A stretch of DNA of 59,160 bases from CBIFVZ01 sp966185765 (GTDB taxonomy: Bacteria; Pseudomonadota; Gammaproteobacteria; Enterobacterales; Enterobacteriaceae). Of the stretch, positions 42,195-50,296 are shown one piece after another. The translations under genes and the position numbers were made by a program. The stretch's first letter is position 1; each line of letters starts with the position of its first letter. The notes under the pieces are model-generated. The model was not told the DNA's origin, did not search any database, and worked only from the letters and a program-made list of their open reading frames with translations. The DNA lies in contig CBIFVZ010000013.1 in NCBI GenBank assembly GCA_966185765.1, positions 1-59,160 on the forward strand. Direction: 5' to 3'.

Positions 42195-43147
42195 TGCGCG
42201 CTCCGAAATTTCACGTTATCTGCCACGCGTTTTGCTGTCTGCGGCGGCAGCTCGCCCACAATAGTAATTTCTGCATTATTACGCACTTCTGTGCTGACAG
42301 TACGGCGACCGGTACGCAGCATCTGGTCACCACGTGACCCCGCCGTGGCGCGGTTAACATTCACTGAAAAACTGAATAGCCCGTCAGAATAGAGGCGCGA
42401 TTCCATCGGTTCACCAATGGCTGCCAGCGGACGACGACTGCGGGATACTTCTTTAAAACCCTGAGGCAACCAGCTTACCGTCCAGTTAAAATCGGCTTTA
42501 TCACTATCGGGGACGGACAAGAGCGGTGGCAGATTGGCTTTAGCCAACCCGTTCATTGAGCTACCGATACTGTCATCAAGCACAACATTGATGACACGAA
42601 ACTGCTCAAGCGTTTCACCATCTCTGTCAAGCAAGTCCACACGCATTGGCAATTTTGTTTGCGCATCCATCCACACGATATAGCCATAGCGCGTGCCATC
42701 GCGTGCAACCACACGAATCACTTCGCACATCCGGTCGGCAATCCGCGTTTTACCAACCGAAATAAAGTCATAGTAAGGTGAGAGCTTTTTGAAATCGGAG
42801 TAAACAATGGAAGGAAGCGAATCGACGATATAGTCGCCGGTGAGCGTGAATGGCTCAAGCCCAGGTTCGAAGTAGCTGATTTCACTACCGCGCTGCACCA
42901 CTTCACGGCGCGGACCATCAAGCTGCAAAAGCTGTGCGAGCGGATTATTATCCACCCTGGCATGACGGTAGCGCAGTGACTCCACGCCCAGTTTATTGAT
43001 ACTGATAAAAGCCAGTTCGTAATTAAGAGACTGACTGGCCACGTTCATCTGCTGCAACAACGCCCCGGACGAAACATCCGCCGAGGCGTGAGAGGAGAAG
43101 AACAGGCTGCCAGTGACAAAAGAGATGGCACACCAAAGCTGCTTCAT
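42191..43147 (-). CDS. rseB: Sigma-E regulator RseB
   Basis: 318 residues with a cleavable signal peptide (LWCAISFVTGSLFFSSHASA, cut near residue 23). The mature periplasmic protein binds RseA and blocks its cleavage by DegS; it also senses lipopolysaccharide intermediates. An LolA-like N-terminal domain and a C-terminal domain with LPPLLS and SWLPQGFKEVSR are evident. It starts one base inside the rseA stop. Confidence 0.95.
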   Translation of the reverse strand: MKQLWCAISFVTGSLFFSSHASADVSSGALLQQMNVASQSLNYELAFISINKLGVESLRYRHARVDNNPLAQLLQLDGPRREVVQRGSEISYFEPGLEPFTLTGDYIVDSLPSIVYSDFKKLSPYYDFISVGKTRIADRMCEVIRVVARDGTRYGYIVWMDAQTKLPMRVDLLDRDGETLEQFRVINVVLDDSIGSSMNGLAKANLPPLLSVPDSDKADFNWTVSWLPQGFKEVSRSRRPLAAIGEPMESRLYSDGLFSFSVNVNRATAGSRGDQMLRTGRRTVSTEVRNNAEITIVGELPPQTAKRVADNVKFRSAQ

Positions 43148-43803
43148 TACTGCGACTGGGTTCCTAAAGTTTGGTTTCCAGGCACCTGTAAAGCAGCCTG
43201 CTGCGTTTGAGAACGTTCAAATTGCAACTGCTCAGCATGCAGGCGACGCTGCAGTTCATAGTCCTGAAGCATGGCATTAATACGACGGCGCTGCTCCTGA
43301 ATCTGCTGCTGCCCCTGGTTGCTGGCATTGCTGTCAGCAGGGACACCCAGGCTAACCGGGCTTGCTTTACCCATCATAGGCAGTGTGTTGAAGACCGGTG
43401 TTTCTGGCTGACTGCTGCCATCGGCAGAACGGCCGTTATACTGCTGAACGCCAACAATTACCGCCAGTGATACGCACGCAGCCATACCAATCTGGGTAAT
43501 CTGGCTCGCCCACGGGCGCATCTTTTTCCAGAATGGCATTTGCTGCCACTGACTCGGCGCAGGCTGTGACTCCTGCAGCGGGGTAACAGCACGGCGCGTC
43601 GGCTCAGCAGCAATCGCAGCCATAACGCCTGCGGAAATATCAATATTAAGCGCCTGTTCATTCACCTCGCCGCGCAGGGTATCGCGGATAAGATGATAGC
43701 TGGCCCAGGTTTGCTGCAATGCTTTATCACCAGACAGCGTATTCATCAGTTCACTGTCGAGCGTTTCCCCATCCATCAGAGCGGAAAGTTTTTCTTTCTG
43801 CAT
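43147..43803 (-). CDS. rseA: Anti-sigma-E factor RseA
   Basis: 218 residues. The N-terminal cytosolic domain (1-90, MQKEKLSALMDGETLDSELM) binds sigma-E; a single membrane span lies near 98-118 (QIGMAACVSLAVIVGVQQ); the periplasmic part holds the RseB-binding region and a Gln-rich tail. Step-wise proteolysis by DegS and RseP frees sigma-E when outer-membrane proteins misfold. It follows rpoE by 32 bases. Confidence 0.96.
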   Translation of the reverse strand: MQKEKLSALMDGETLDSELMNTLSGDKALQQTWASYHLIRDTLRGEVNEQALNIDISAGVMAAIAAEPTRRAVTPLQESQPAPSQWQQMPFWKKMRPWASQITQIGMAACVSLAVIVGVQQYNGRSADGSSQPETPVFNTLPMMGKASPVSLGVPADSNASNQGQQQIQEQRRRINAMLQDYELQRRLHAEQLQFERSQTQQAALQVPGNQTLGTQSQ

Positions 43804-43835
43804 GCCTAAATACCTTTTTCAGTATCCCGCTTTCG

Positions 43836-44411
43836 TCAACGGCGAATAAGCGGTTGGACCTTGTTATCGATAGCTTCCCTTGCCCGAAATATACGCGAAC
43901 GCACGGTTCCTACCGGGCAATCCATAATTCCTGCTATCTCTTCATAGCTTAGGCCATCCAGCTCCCTTAGTGTAATTGCCATGCGTAAATCTTCAGGGAG
44001 TGACTCGATGGTACGGAAAACTATCTGTCTCAGTTCCTCAGACAACATTAAGTTCTCAGGGTTCGAAATTTCTTTCAGCGCACTCCCACTTTCGTAGTTT
44101 TCCGCGTCGATAGCGTCAACGTCGCTGGAAGGCGGGCGGCGCCCCTGAGCCACCAGGTAGTTTTTCGCCGTATTGACGGCAATGCGGTAAAGCCAGGTGT
44201 AAAACGCACTATCGCCCCGGAAGGAATCAAGGGCGCGCCAGGCTTTGACGAAGGATTCTTGCACCACGTCCGGTACGTCACCCGACGGCACATAGCGGGA
44301 GACCAGATTAGCCACTTTATGCTGATAGCGAACTACCAGAAGGCTAAATGACCGTTGATCGCCACTCTGAGCCCGTTCGACCAGGACCTGATCCGTTAAC
44401 TGCTCGCTCAT
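43836..44411 (-). CDS. rpoE: RNA polymerase sigma-E factor
   Basis: 191-residue ECF sigma factor, full length and nearly identical to E. coli. Region 2 (DVVQESFVKAWRALDSFRGDSAFYTWLYRIA, in parts) reads the -10 element, and region 4 (ITLRELDGLSYEEIAGIMDCPVGTVRSRIFRAREAI) the GGAACTT -35. It directs the envelope-stress regulon. The promoter upstream is a perfect sigma-E type, so the operon is autoregulated. Confidence 0.98.
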   Translation of the reverse strand: MSEQLTDQVLVERAQSGDQRSFSLLVVRYQHKVANLVSRYVPSGDVPDVVQESFVKAWRALDSFRGDSAFYTWLYRIAVNTAKNYLVAQGRRPPSSDVDAIDAENYESGSALKEISNPENLMLSEELRQIVFRTIESLPEDLRMAITLRELDGLSYEEIAGIMDCPVGTVRSRIFRAREAIDNKVQPLIRR

Positions 44412-44492
44412 CCGAGGTAATGTCTCCTCAAACTCTTATCCTCGCGTAATAGAAAGGCCACTCCGAACTCTGCACGTTGAGCAAGCAGACGG

Positions 44493-44520
44493 TTAGAGCA
44501 TCGGCTTTCCGAAAAGTTCC
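44493..44520 (-). promoter_or_regulatory. Sigma-E promoter of rpoE
   Basis: GGAACTT (44514-44520), 16-base spacer, TCTAA (44493-44497) on the minus strand: an exact match to the sigma-E consensus, about 80 bases before the rpoE start codon. The rest of 44412-44824 holds no supported gene besides control sites. Confidence 0.92.
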
Positions 44521-44727
44521 ATTACGGCCATTGTTCTTGTGTTACATCTCGCGGAACCTGGTTATATTTCATTCTAAATTTCCGCGCCCATCAGTTTTCA
44601 CTACGCCTGCGTTAAAAGGCATCAAACAAACCTTCAGCAGAGTATCGCATGCAGGGGCTTTTTTCACCCTTAAATCTTTACCCTGTTGTGGAATAAACCT
44701 TATGAAAAACCAACTTTTACGAATATG

Positions 44728-44750
44728 TGTTTAGTTTTTATAACCTAAAC
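44728..44750 (+). promoter_or_regulatory. Second, weaker NadR half-site pair
   Basis: TGTTTA and TAAAC separated by 12 bases, upstream of the perfect NadR box. The spacing differs from the usual six, so function is doubtful. Confidence 0.3.
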
Positions 44751-44800
44751 GTGAAAAAAATGGTTTTTCACCGCAACGGGAATGCTATGCTCAGGCAATG

Positions 44801-44818
44801 TGTTTAGTACATTAAACA
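44801..44818 (+). promoter_or_regulatory. NadR operator of nadB
   Basis: Perfect TGTTTA-N6-TAAACA, the NadR (NadI) box, six bases before the nadB start codon. NadR represses NAD synthesis genes when NAD is plentiful. Confidence 0.88.
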
Positions 44819-44824
44819 AAAGCC

Positions 44825-46444
44825 ATGAATTCTGATAATACTCTTTCTTGTGATGTACTGATTATAGGCAGTGGCGCTGCGGGCCTGTCACTTGCGCTAC
44901 GCCTGGCAGAACACTGTAAGGTCATGGTGCTCAGTAAAGGGCCAGTCCATGAAGGCTCAACGTTTTACGCACAGGGCGGGATTGCCGCTGTATTTGATGA
45001 AACTGACAGCATTGATGCACACGTTGACGATACGCTGATCGCCGGAGCCGGACTGTGCGACCCACAGGCCGTACGTTTTGTAGCGAGTAATGCACGCCAT
45101 TGTGTGCAATGGCTCATCGATCAGGGCGTTGCTTTTGATAAGGACAGCAGTGTACCTGGTGCCGGAGGCTATCACCTCACGCGCGAAGGCGGCCATAGCC
45201 ATCGCCGCATTCTCCACGCGGCTGATGCCACCGGGCGCGCGGTAGAAACCACGCTCGTCAGTAAAGCCTTACATCACCCTAACATCCGCATCCTTGAGCG
45301 CCAGCATGCTGTCGATATTATCCTTTCTGACAAATGCGCCCTACCCGGCCCACGCCGGGCAATGGGGGCCTGGATCTGGGACAGTGAGCGTGAGTGCGTC
45401 GTTACCTGTCGTGCGCGCAGCGTGGTGCTGGCAACCGGCGGCGCCGCGAAAGTCTATCAGTACACGACTAATCCCGACGTGGCTTCAGGCGACGGTATCG
45501 CTATGGCGTGGCGTGCAGGCTGCCGCGTTGCCAACCTCGAGTTTAACCAGTTTCATCCGACTGCACTTTATCATCCGCAGGCGCGCAATTTTCTGCTCAC
45601 GGAGGCCTTACGCGGTGAAGGTGCCTGGCTGGTACGACCTGACGGTAGCCGATTTATGCCTGATATCGACCCCCGCGCCGAGCTTGCGCCACGCGACATC
45701 GTCGCGCGTGCCATTGACGGTGAGATGAAGCGCCTGGGTGTGGAGTGCATGTACCTTGATATCAGCCATAAGCCAGAAGCGTTTATTCGCCAACATTTTC
45801 CTATGATTTGCCAGAAACTGGCCGGGTTGGGTCTGGATTTGACGCGAGACAAAATCCCGGTCGTGCCAGCCGCCCATTACACCTGCGGCGGTGTGATGGT
45901 GGATTCCCAGGGCCGTACTGATGTGACCGGGCTGTGGGCAATTGGCGAAGTCACCTGCACAGGTTTGCACGGCGCAAATCGTATGGCGTCAAACTCGCTA
46001 CTGGAATGTCTGGTATACGGTTGGTCAGCAGCACAAGATATTCTCCACAGGCTGCCGGAGTTTCGGACGATGCAGGCGCTACCAGACTGGGACGAAAGCC
46101 GGGTTGATGATGCTGATGAACGCGTGGTGCTCAACCATAACTGGCGAGAACTGCGACTGTTCATGTGGGACTACGTCGGTATTGTGCGCACCACTAAAAG
46201 GCTGGAGCGTGCGCAGCGCCGCATCGCACTGTTACAGCAGGAGATTGACGAATACTACGCTAACTTTCGTGTATCCGGGGATTTGCTGGAGTTGCGCAAT
46301 CTCACGCAGGTTGCAGAACTGATTGTGGGCTGCGCGTTGCAGCGCAAAGAGAGTCGCGGGCTACATTTCACTCTCGACTATCCGCAGCAAAATGACAGCA
46401 CAGGGCCAACCATTCTGACCTCGCAGCACTACATAAACAGATAA
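44825..46444 (+). CDS. nadB: L-aspartate oxidase
   Basis: 539-residue FAD enzyme that oxidises aspartate to iminoaspartate, first step of de novo NAD synthesis. The dinucleotide-binding motif IGSGAAGLSLALRLAE is near residue 14, followed by STFYAQGGIAAV and the succinate-dehydrogenase-like HPTALYHP and GANRMASNSLLE motifs. Divergent from rpoE. Its last 16 bases overlap the end of convergent trmN. Confidence 0.97.
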   Translation: MNSDNTLSCDVLIIGSGAAGLSLALRLAEHCKVMVLSKGPVHEGSTFYAQGGIAAVFDETDSIDAHVDDTLIAGAGLCDPQAVRFVASNARHCVQWLIDQGVAFDKDSSVPGAGGYHLTREGGHSHRRILHAADATGRAVETTLVSKALHHPNIRILERQHAVDIILSDKCALPGPRRAMGAWIWDSERECVVTCRARSVVLATGGAAKVYQYTTNPDVASGDGIAMAWRAGCRVANLEFNQFHPTALYHPQARNFLLTEALRGEGAWLVRPDGSRFMPDIDPRAELAPRDIVARAIDGEMKRLGVECMYLDISHKPEAFIRQHFPMICQKLAGLGLDLTRDKIPVVPAAHYTCGGVMVDSQGRTDVTGLWAIGEVTCTGLHGANRMASNSLLECLVYGWSAAQDILHRLPEFRTMQALPDWDESRVDDADERVVLNHNWRELRLFMWDYVGIVRTTKRLERAQRRIALLQQEIDEYYANFRVSGDLLELRNLTQVAELIVGCALQRKESRGLHFTLDYPQQNDSTGPTILTSQHYINR

Positions 46445-47166
46445 AAATCCTGAGTAAGGCCGCACCAGGCTGGCGAATACTCACGATCGCCACTGCGAAT
46501 CACCAGTCGCTCGGTAAAACACTCACCGGGTTTTGGTGACAGTCCAAGCAATACGCGATGTGGTGGACGCATTTCATTGTCTGCCACGTCAGTACGAAAA
46601 CGGCAGTGCCAGCCTTGCTCCATTGCCTTAGCAATAAACTGTTGGCCGATTTGCTCCGGCAATACCACACAAAAGAAACCTTCTTCGGTGATAAGCTGTG
46701 CCGCGCAAGCCAACAGATCGGCATGATCCAGGGATGTGGTGTAACGCGCCTGCTCGCGCTGTTCGTTCCCACAGGCAACGCCCGGCGGAAAATACGGTGG
46801 ATTGCTGACAATGAGCTGATAACGCATGGTCTGTGCTGCCGCCCAGTCGCGGATATCCGCCGGGTAGACACGCACACAGTGTGCCCACGGAGAGGCCAGT
46901 GCATTCTCCCGTGCCTGCTCTGCGGCCTGTGTGTCCAGTTCCACAGCATCAATTTGCGCCTGTCCGCCGGTGCGCTGCGCCAGCATCAGCGCCACCAGCC
47001 CACTTCCTGTACCAATATCCAGCACCCGCTGCACGTTCGCAACCGGTGCCCATGCGCCAAGCAAAATCCCGTCTGTACCCACTTTCATCGCACAACGGTC
47101 ATGCGCCACAAAGAATTGTTTGAAAGTGAATCCATTGCGGGGGAGAACCGCTTTTTGTTCCAACAT
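46429..47166 (-). CDS. trmN: tRNA1(Val) (adenine(37)-N6)-methyltransferase
   Basis: 245 residues (YfiC, TrmN6), same length as in E. coli. SAM-binding motif I is VLDIGTGSGLVAL (about 48-60) and the amino-methyltransferase motif IV is NPPYFPPG. Modifies A37 of tRNA1(Val). The N-terminal segment RNGFTFKQFFVAHDRCAMKVGTDG (in parts) is highly conserved. Convergent with nadB, divergent from srmB. Confidence 0.95.
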   Translation of the reverse strand: MLEQKAVLPRNGFTFKQFFVAHDRCAMKVGTDGILLGAWAPVANVQRVLDIGTGSGLVALMLAQRTGGQAQIDAVELDTQAAEQARENALASPWAHCVRVYPADIRDWAAAQTMRYQLIVSNPPYFPPGVACGNEQREQARYTTSLDHADLLACAAQLITEEGFFCVVLPEQIGQQFIAKAMEQGWHCRFRTDVADNEMRPPHRVLLGLSPKPGECFTERLVIRSGDREYSPAWCGLTQDFYLFM

Positions 47167-47296
47167 AGCTCACACCTGGTGAAAAGACCGCAGTAGCATA
47201 GGGGAAGAGAGCGCCATCGAAAAGCCCCGGACGTCGGAAACAGATGAACATCACGGGCATAACGTCTATAATCGGCGCCCCACACAGAGGTAGACC

Positions 47297-48628
47297 ATGA
47301 CCGTAACCACTTTTTCCGAACTCGAATTAGACGAAAGCCTGCTGGACGCGCTGGAAACCAAAGGTTTCACACGCCCCACCGCGATTCAGGCGGCAGCCAT
47401 ACCGCCCGCGCTGGACGGACGCGACGTTCTCGGCTCAGCGCCCACGGGTACCGGTAAAACCGCAGCGTACCTGCTGCCGGCCATTCAGCATCTGCTCGAT
47501 TTCCCGCGTAAAAAATCCGGGCCGCCGCGCGTATTGATTCTGACGCCTACGCGCGAGCTGGCGATGCAGGTAGCCGACCACGCCCGCGAGCTTGCGGCAA
47601 ACACCCATCTGGATATCGCAACAATTACCGGGGGCGTGGCGTACATGAACCACGCAGAAGTATTCAGCGAAAACCAGGATATCGTTGTCGCCACCACCGG
47701 ACGCCTGCTGCAGTATATTAAAGAAGAAAATTTCGACTGCCGCGCGGTGGAGTTACTGATCCTTGACGAAGCTGACCGCATGCTGGATATGGGCTTTGCC
47801 CAGGATATTGAGCACATTTCCGGTGAAACCCGCTGGCGCAAACAGACCATGCTGTTTTCAGCCACGCTTGAAGGCGAAGCCATCACCGATTTTTCGCGTC
47901 GACTGCTCGAAGATCCTGTTGAAGTCTCCGCCACCCCCTCAGTGCGCGAGCGCAAAAAAATTAACCAGTGGTACTATCGCGCTGATAATACCGAGCACAA
48001 AACCGCACTGCTGGCGCATCTGCTCAAGCAGGAAGATACGCGCCGTGCCATTGTATTTGTACGTAAGCGCGAGCGCGTGCATGAGCTGGTGGAATGGCTA
48101 CAGGCAGCAGGCATTCATACCTGTTGGCTTGAAGGCGAAATGGTACAAGCCAAACGTAACGAAGCGATCAAACGTATCACTGACGGGCGTGTGAGCGTAC
48201 TGGTCGCAACCGACGTAGCAGCACGTGGCATTGATATTCCCGACGTTACCCATGTGTTTAACTTCGACCTGCCACGCACCGCCGACGTTTATCTGCACCG
48301 CATTGGCCGCACCGCGCGTGCTGGCCGTAAAGGCACGGCCATCTCGCTGGTTGAAGCGCACGACAATCTGCTACTCGGCAAAATTGAACGTTACATTCAG
48401 GAACCGCTGAAAGCCCGCGTCATTGATGAACTGCGCCCAACCACCAGAGCACCAAGCGAGAAGCTTAAGGGCAAACCGTCCAAAAAAGTGAAAGCGAAAC
48501 GCGAAGAGCAGAAAAAAGAGAAAGAGGCTGGAAAATCACGCGTAAAACAGCGTCATCGTGATAAGAAAAATATTGGCAAGCGCCGTAAACCCAGCAGAGC
48601 CAGTGAAGTGCCAAACAATGAAGAGTAA
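47297..48628 (+). CDS. srmB: ATP-dependent RNA helicase SrmB
   Basis: 443-residue DEAD-box helicase active early in 50S ribosome assembly. Q motif and motif I APTGTGKT (about 50-57), motif II DEAD (about 157-160), SAT, and the C-terminal RIGRTARAGR motif are intact. The last 60 residues are strongly basic (Lys/Arg rich), as expected for RNA binding. Closed by an intrinsic terminator. Confidence 0.97.
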   Translation: MTVTTFSELELDESLLDALETKGFTRPTAIQAAAIPPALDGRDVLGSAPTGTGKTAAYLLPAIQHLLDFPRKKSGPPRVLILTPTRELAMQVADHARELAANTHLDIATITGGVAYMNHAEVFSENQDIVVATTGRLLQYIKEENFDCRAVELLILDEADRMLDMGFAQDIEHISGETRWRKQTMLFSATLEGEAITDFSRRLLEDPVEVSATPSVRERKKINQWYYRADNTEHKTALLAHLLKQEDTRRAIVFVRKRERVHELVEWLQAAGIHTCWLEGEMVQAKRNEAIKRITDGRVSVLVATDVAARGIDIPDVTHVFNFDLPRTADVYLHRIGRTARAGRKGTAISLVEAHDNLLLGKIERYIQEPLKARVIDELRPTTRAPSEKLKGKPSKKVKAKREEQKKEKEAGKSRVKQRHRDKKNIGKRRKPSRASEVPNNEE

Positions 48629-48632
48629 ACCT

Positions 48633-48659
48633 AACCGCCGATGATTCGGCGGTTTTTTG
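48633..48659 (+). terminator. srmB terminator
   Basis: Stem ACCGCCG/CGGCGGT with loop ATGATT and six T, four bases after the srmB stop. Confidence 0.92.
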
Positions 48660-48672
48660 CCTGTGCGTCCAT

Positions 48673-48700
48673 AAAAAAACCGCCGGACAATGCCAGCGGC
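48673..48700 (-). terminator. grcA terminator
   Basis: On the minus strand CCGCTGG/CCGGCGG (one mismatch) followed by seven T, about 20 bases after the grcA stop. It faces the srmB terminator. Confidence 0.8.
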
Positions 48701-48719
48701 TTTGTAAACGAACCCGAAA

Positions 48720-49103
48720 TTACAGGCTTTCGGTAAAGGTACGAGCAATAACGTCGCGCTGCTGTTCCGGCGTCAGGGAGTTGAAACGAACGGCATAGCC
48801 CGATACGCGAATAGTCAGCTGCGGGTATTTTTCCGGGTGCTTAACGGCGTCTTCCAGCGTTTCGCGACGCAGAACGTTAACGTTGAGGTGCTGACCGCCT
48901 TCCACACGCACTTCCGGTTTCACTTCCATCGGTACTTCACGGTATTCAATCTGACCCAGTTTGCTGACGGCAACAATGTCGTCCTCAGCGTAACCCGCTT
49001 TAGCACACACGCAGCGCGCTTCGCCAGTTTCGCTATCCAGCAGCCAGAAAGAGTTCAGCAGGTCGTCATTGGCGGCCTTAGTAATTTGGATACCAGTAAT
49101 CAT
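48720..49103 (-). CDS. grcA: Autonomous glycyl radical cofactor GrcA
   Basis: 127 residues (YfiD). The C-terminal domain copies the end of pyruvate formate-lyase: RVSGYAVRF carries the radical Gly102. It can replace the damaged C-terminus of PflB after oxygen exposure. Two FNR boxes upstream place it under anaerobic control, with acid and ArcA effects known in E. coli. Confidence 0.97.
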   Translation of the reverse strand: MITGIQITKAANDDLLNSFWLLDSETGEARCVCAKAGYAEDDIVAVSKLGQIEYREVPMEVKPEVRVEGGQHLNVNVLRRETLEDAVKHPEKYPQLTIRVSGYAVRFNSLTPEQQRDVIARTFTESL

Positions 49104-49211
49104 TTATGCCTCCCTAGGGCTTCATTATTCATTTTTTAGCCAGCGACTGGCTAATTGGTAAAACCTTTGTTGTCCTGATGTTCTGTATACCAGCGCAACC
49201 AGGGTGATTCA

Positions 49212-49225
49212 TTGATTAAAATCAA
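49212..49225 (-). promoter_or_regulatory. FNR box 1 of grcA
   Basis: Perfect TTGAT-TAAA-ATCAA centred at 49218.5. A TATACA -10 element on the minus strand (49184-49189) predicts a start near 49177-49178, which places this site at about -41, the class II activation position. Confidence 0.88.
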
Positions 49226-49264
49226 TAAAAACCATTCAGCAAGTAAGGGCATAACAGCATTTAT

Positions 49265-49278
49265 TTGTTTTACATCAA
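49265..49278 (-). promoter_or_regulatory. FNR box 2 of grcA
   Basis: TTGTT-TTAC-ATCAA, one mismatch to consensus, centred 53 bp upstream of box 1. In E. coli yfiD the two sites lie at -40.5 and -93.5, the same 53-bp spacing, and the upstream one tunes expression under microaerobic conditions. Confidence 0.75.
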
Positions 49279-49415
49279 CTTAGCCAGCAGCCAGGCATAC
49301 GATATATTTGTAAATTTTCAACTTTTTTTGATAATACCCGTTCGAAGCGACAGGAAATTTTGTTCTGCGTAAAGAAGCGGTTAAGCTATGCCGACACTTA
49401 TCGCAGGAGAGCGAG

Positions 49416-50105
49416 ATGACCACGAAACTCACCTGGCACGACGTGCTGGCCGAAGAAAAAAATCAGCCTTACTTTATTGAAACGCTGCAGGCAGTAGCCG
49501 CACGACGTGCGCAAGGCATAACGGTCTATCCCCCCCAAAAAGACGTGTTTAACGCGTTTCGCTACACAGAGCTTGGTGATGTGAAAGTGGTTATCCTGGG
49601 ACAGGATCCTTATCATGGTCCGGGTCAGGCGCACGGCCTCTCTTTCTCCGTCCTGCCTGGAATTGCCCCCCCACCGTCTCTGCTGAATATGTATAAAGAG
49701 CTTGAAGGCAGCGTGCCGGGCTTCACTCGTCCAAATCACGGTTATCTCGAAAACTGGGCGCGGCAGGGAGTGATGTTACTTAATACCGTACTGACTGTAG
49801 AAGCCGGGCGGGCGCATTCTCACGCCAGCCTCGGCTGGGAAACGTTTACCGATAAAGTCATAGAGCTTATCAACCAGCACTGCGAAGGTGTGGTGTTCCT
49901 CTTGTGGGGCGCACATGCTCAGAAAAAAGGGCGTATTATTGACCGCCAGCGACACGGCGTATTACAGGCACCGCATCCGTCTCCACTCTCAGCACATCGT
50001 GGCTTCTTTGGTTGCGGCCACTTTGTACAAACCAATGAATACTTGCTTGCACGCGGTGAAGCTCCCATAGACTGGCAGCCAAAACTGCCTGAAGAGATGG
50101 CATAA
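49416..50105 (+). CDS. ung: Uracil-DNA glycosylase
   Basis: 229 residues. Removes uracil from DNA arising by cytosine deamination or dUTP incorporation. Water-activating motif GQDPYHGPGQA with catalytic Asp64, the leucine loop HPSPLSAHRGFFGC with the catalytic His, and the conserved AHGLSFSV are present. Same length as E. coli Ung. An A-tract at the stop leads into a disrupted terminator hairpin (see the element at 50124-50273). Confidence 0.98.
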   Translation: MTTKLTWHDVLAEEKNQPYFIETLQAVAARRAQGITVYPPQKDVFNAFRYTELGDVKVVILGQDPYHGPGQAHGLSFSVLPGIAPPPSLLNMYKELEGSVPGFTRPNHGYLENWARQGVMLLNTVLTVEAGRAHSHASLGWETFTDKVIELINQHCEGVVFLLWGAHAQKKGRIIDRQRHGVLQAPHPSPLSAHRGFFGCGHFVQTNEYLLARGEAPIDWQPKLPEEMA

Positions 50106-50111
50106 AAAAAA

Positions 50112-50283
50112 GCCGCCCGAAGGCTAATGTCAGCTACTCAAGCATAATGATGAATATAAATTCATCATTATGCTTACAAGGAAAACGAAGGAATCAGGGA
50201 TTCAGCCCAGTTTTACTTCATTAAAGACTCGAATTATCGAGCCTCATTTCCTTAAGTAACCAGCATTAGCCCCAAGGCGGCTT
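50112..50283 (+). terminator. ung terminator hairpin, split by an insertion
   Basis: GCCGCC (50112-50117) and GGCGGC (50276-50281), followed by TTTT, are the two arms of an intrinsic terminator, now 158 bases apart. Joining the flanks at the AAGG repeats restores GCCGCC-CGAA-GGCGGC, a normal tight hairpin with an A-tract before and T-tract after, which would serve both ung and convergent yfiF. Confidence 0.6.
50124..50273. mobile_element. MITE-like 150-bp element between ung and yfiF
   Basis: The ends form an imperfect terminal inverted repeat of about 20 bp: CTAATGTCAGCTACTCAAG at the left against CTAATGCTGGTTACTTAAG read from the right. AAGG is repeated directly at both sides (50120-50123 and 50274-50277), fitting a four-base target duplication. 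Inside lies a perfect 16-bp inverted repeat with a four-base loop (50140-50175) and a smaller CTCGA/TCGAG hairpin (50228-50241). No coding capacity. It does not look like ERIC or REP sequences as I know them. Confidence 0.6.
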
Positions 50284-50296
50284 TTGGTTTTGGTCT

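Noticed and set aside
44412..44492. rseD-like leader peptide before rpoE
   Set aside because: A short frame ending shortly before rpoE exists, but its start and ribosome site are unclear and I could not confirm its identity.
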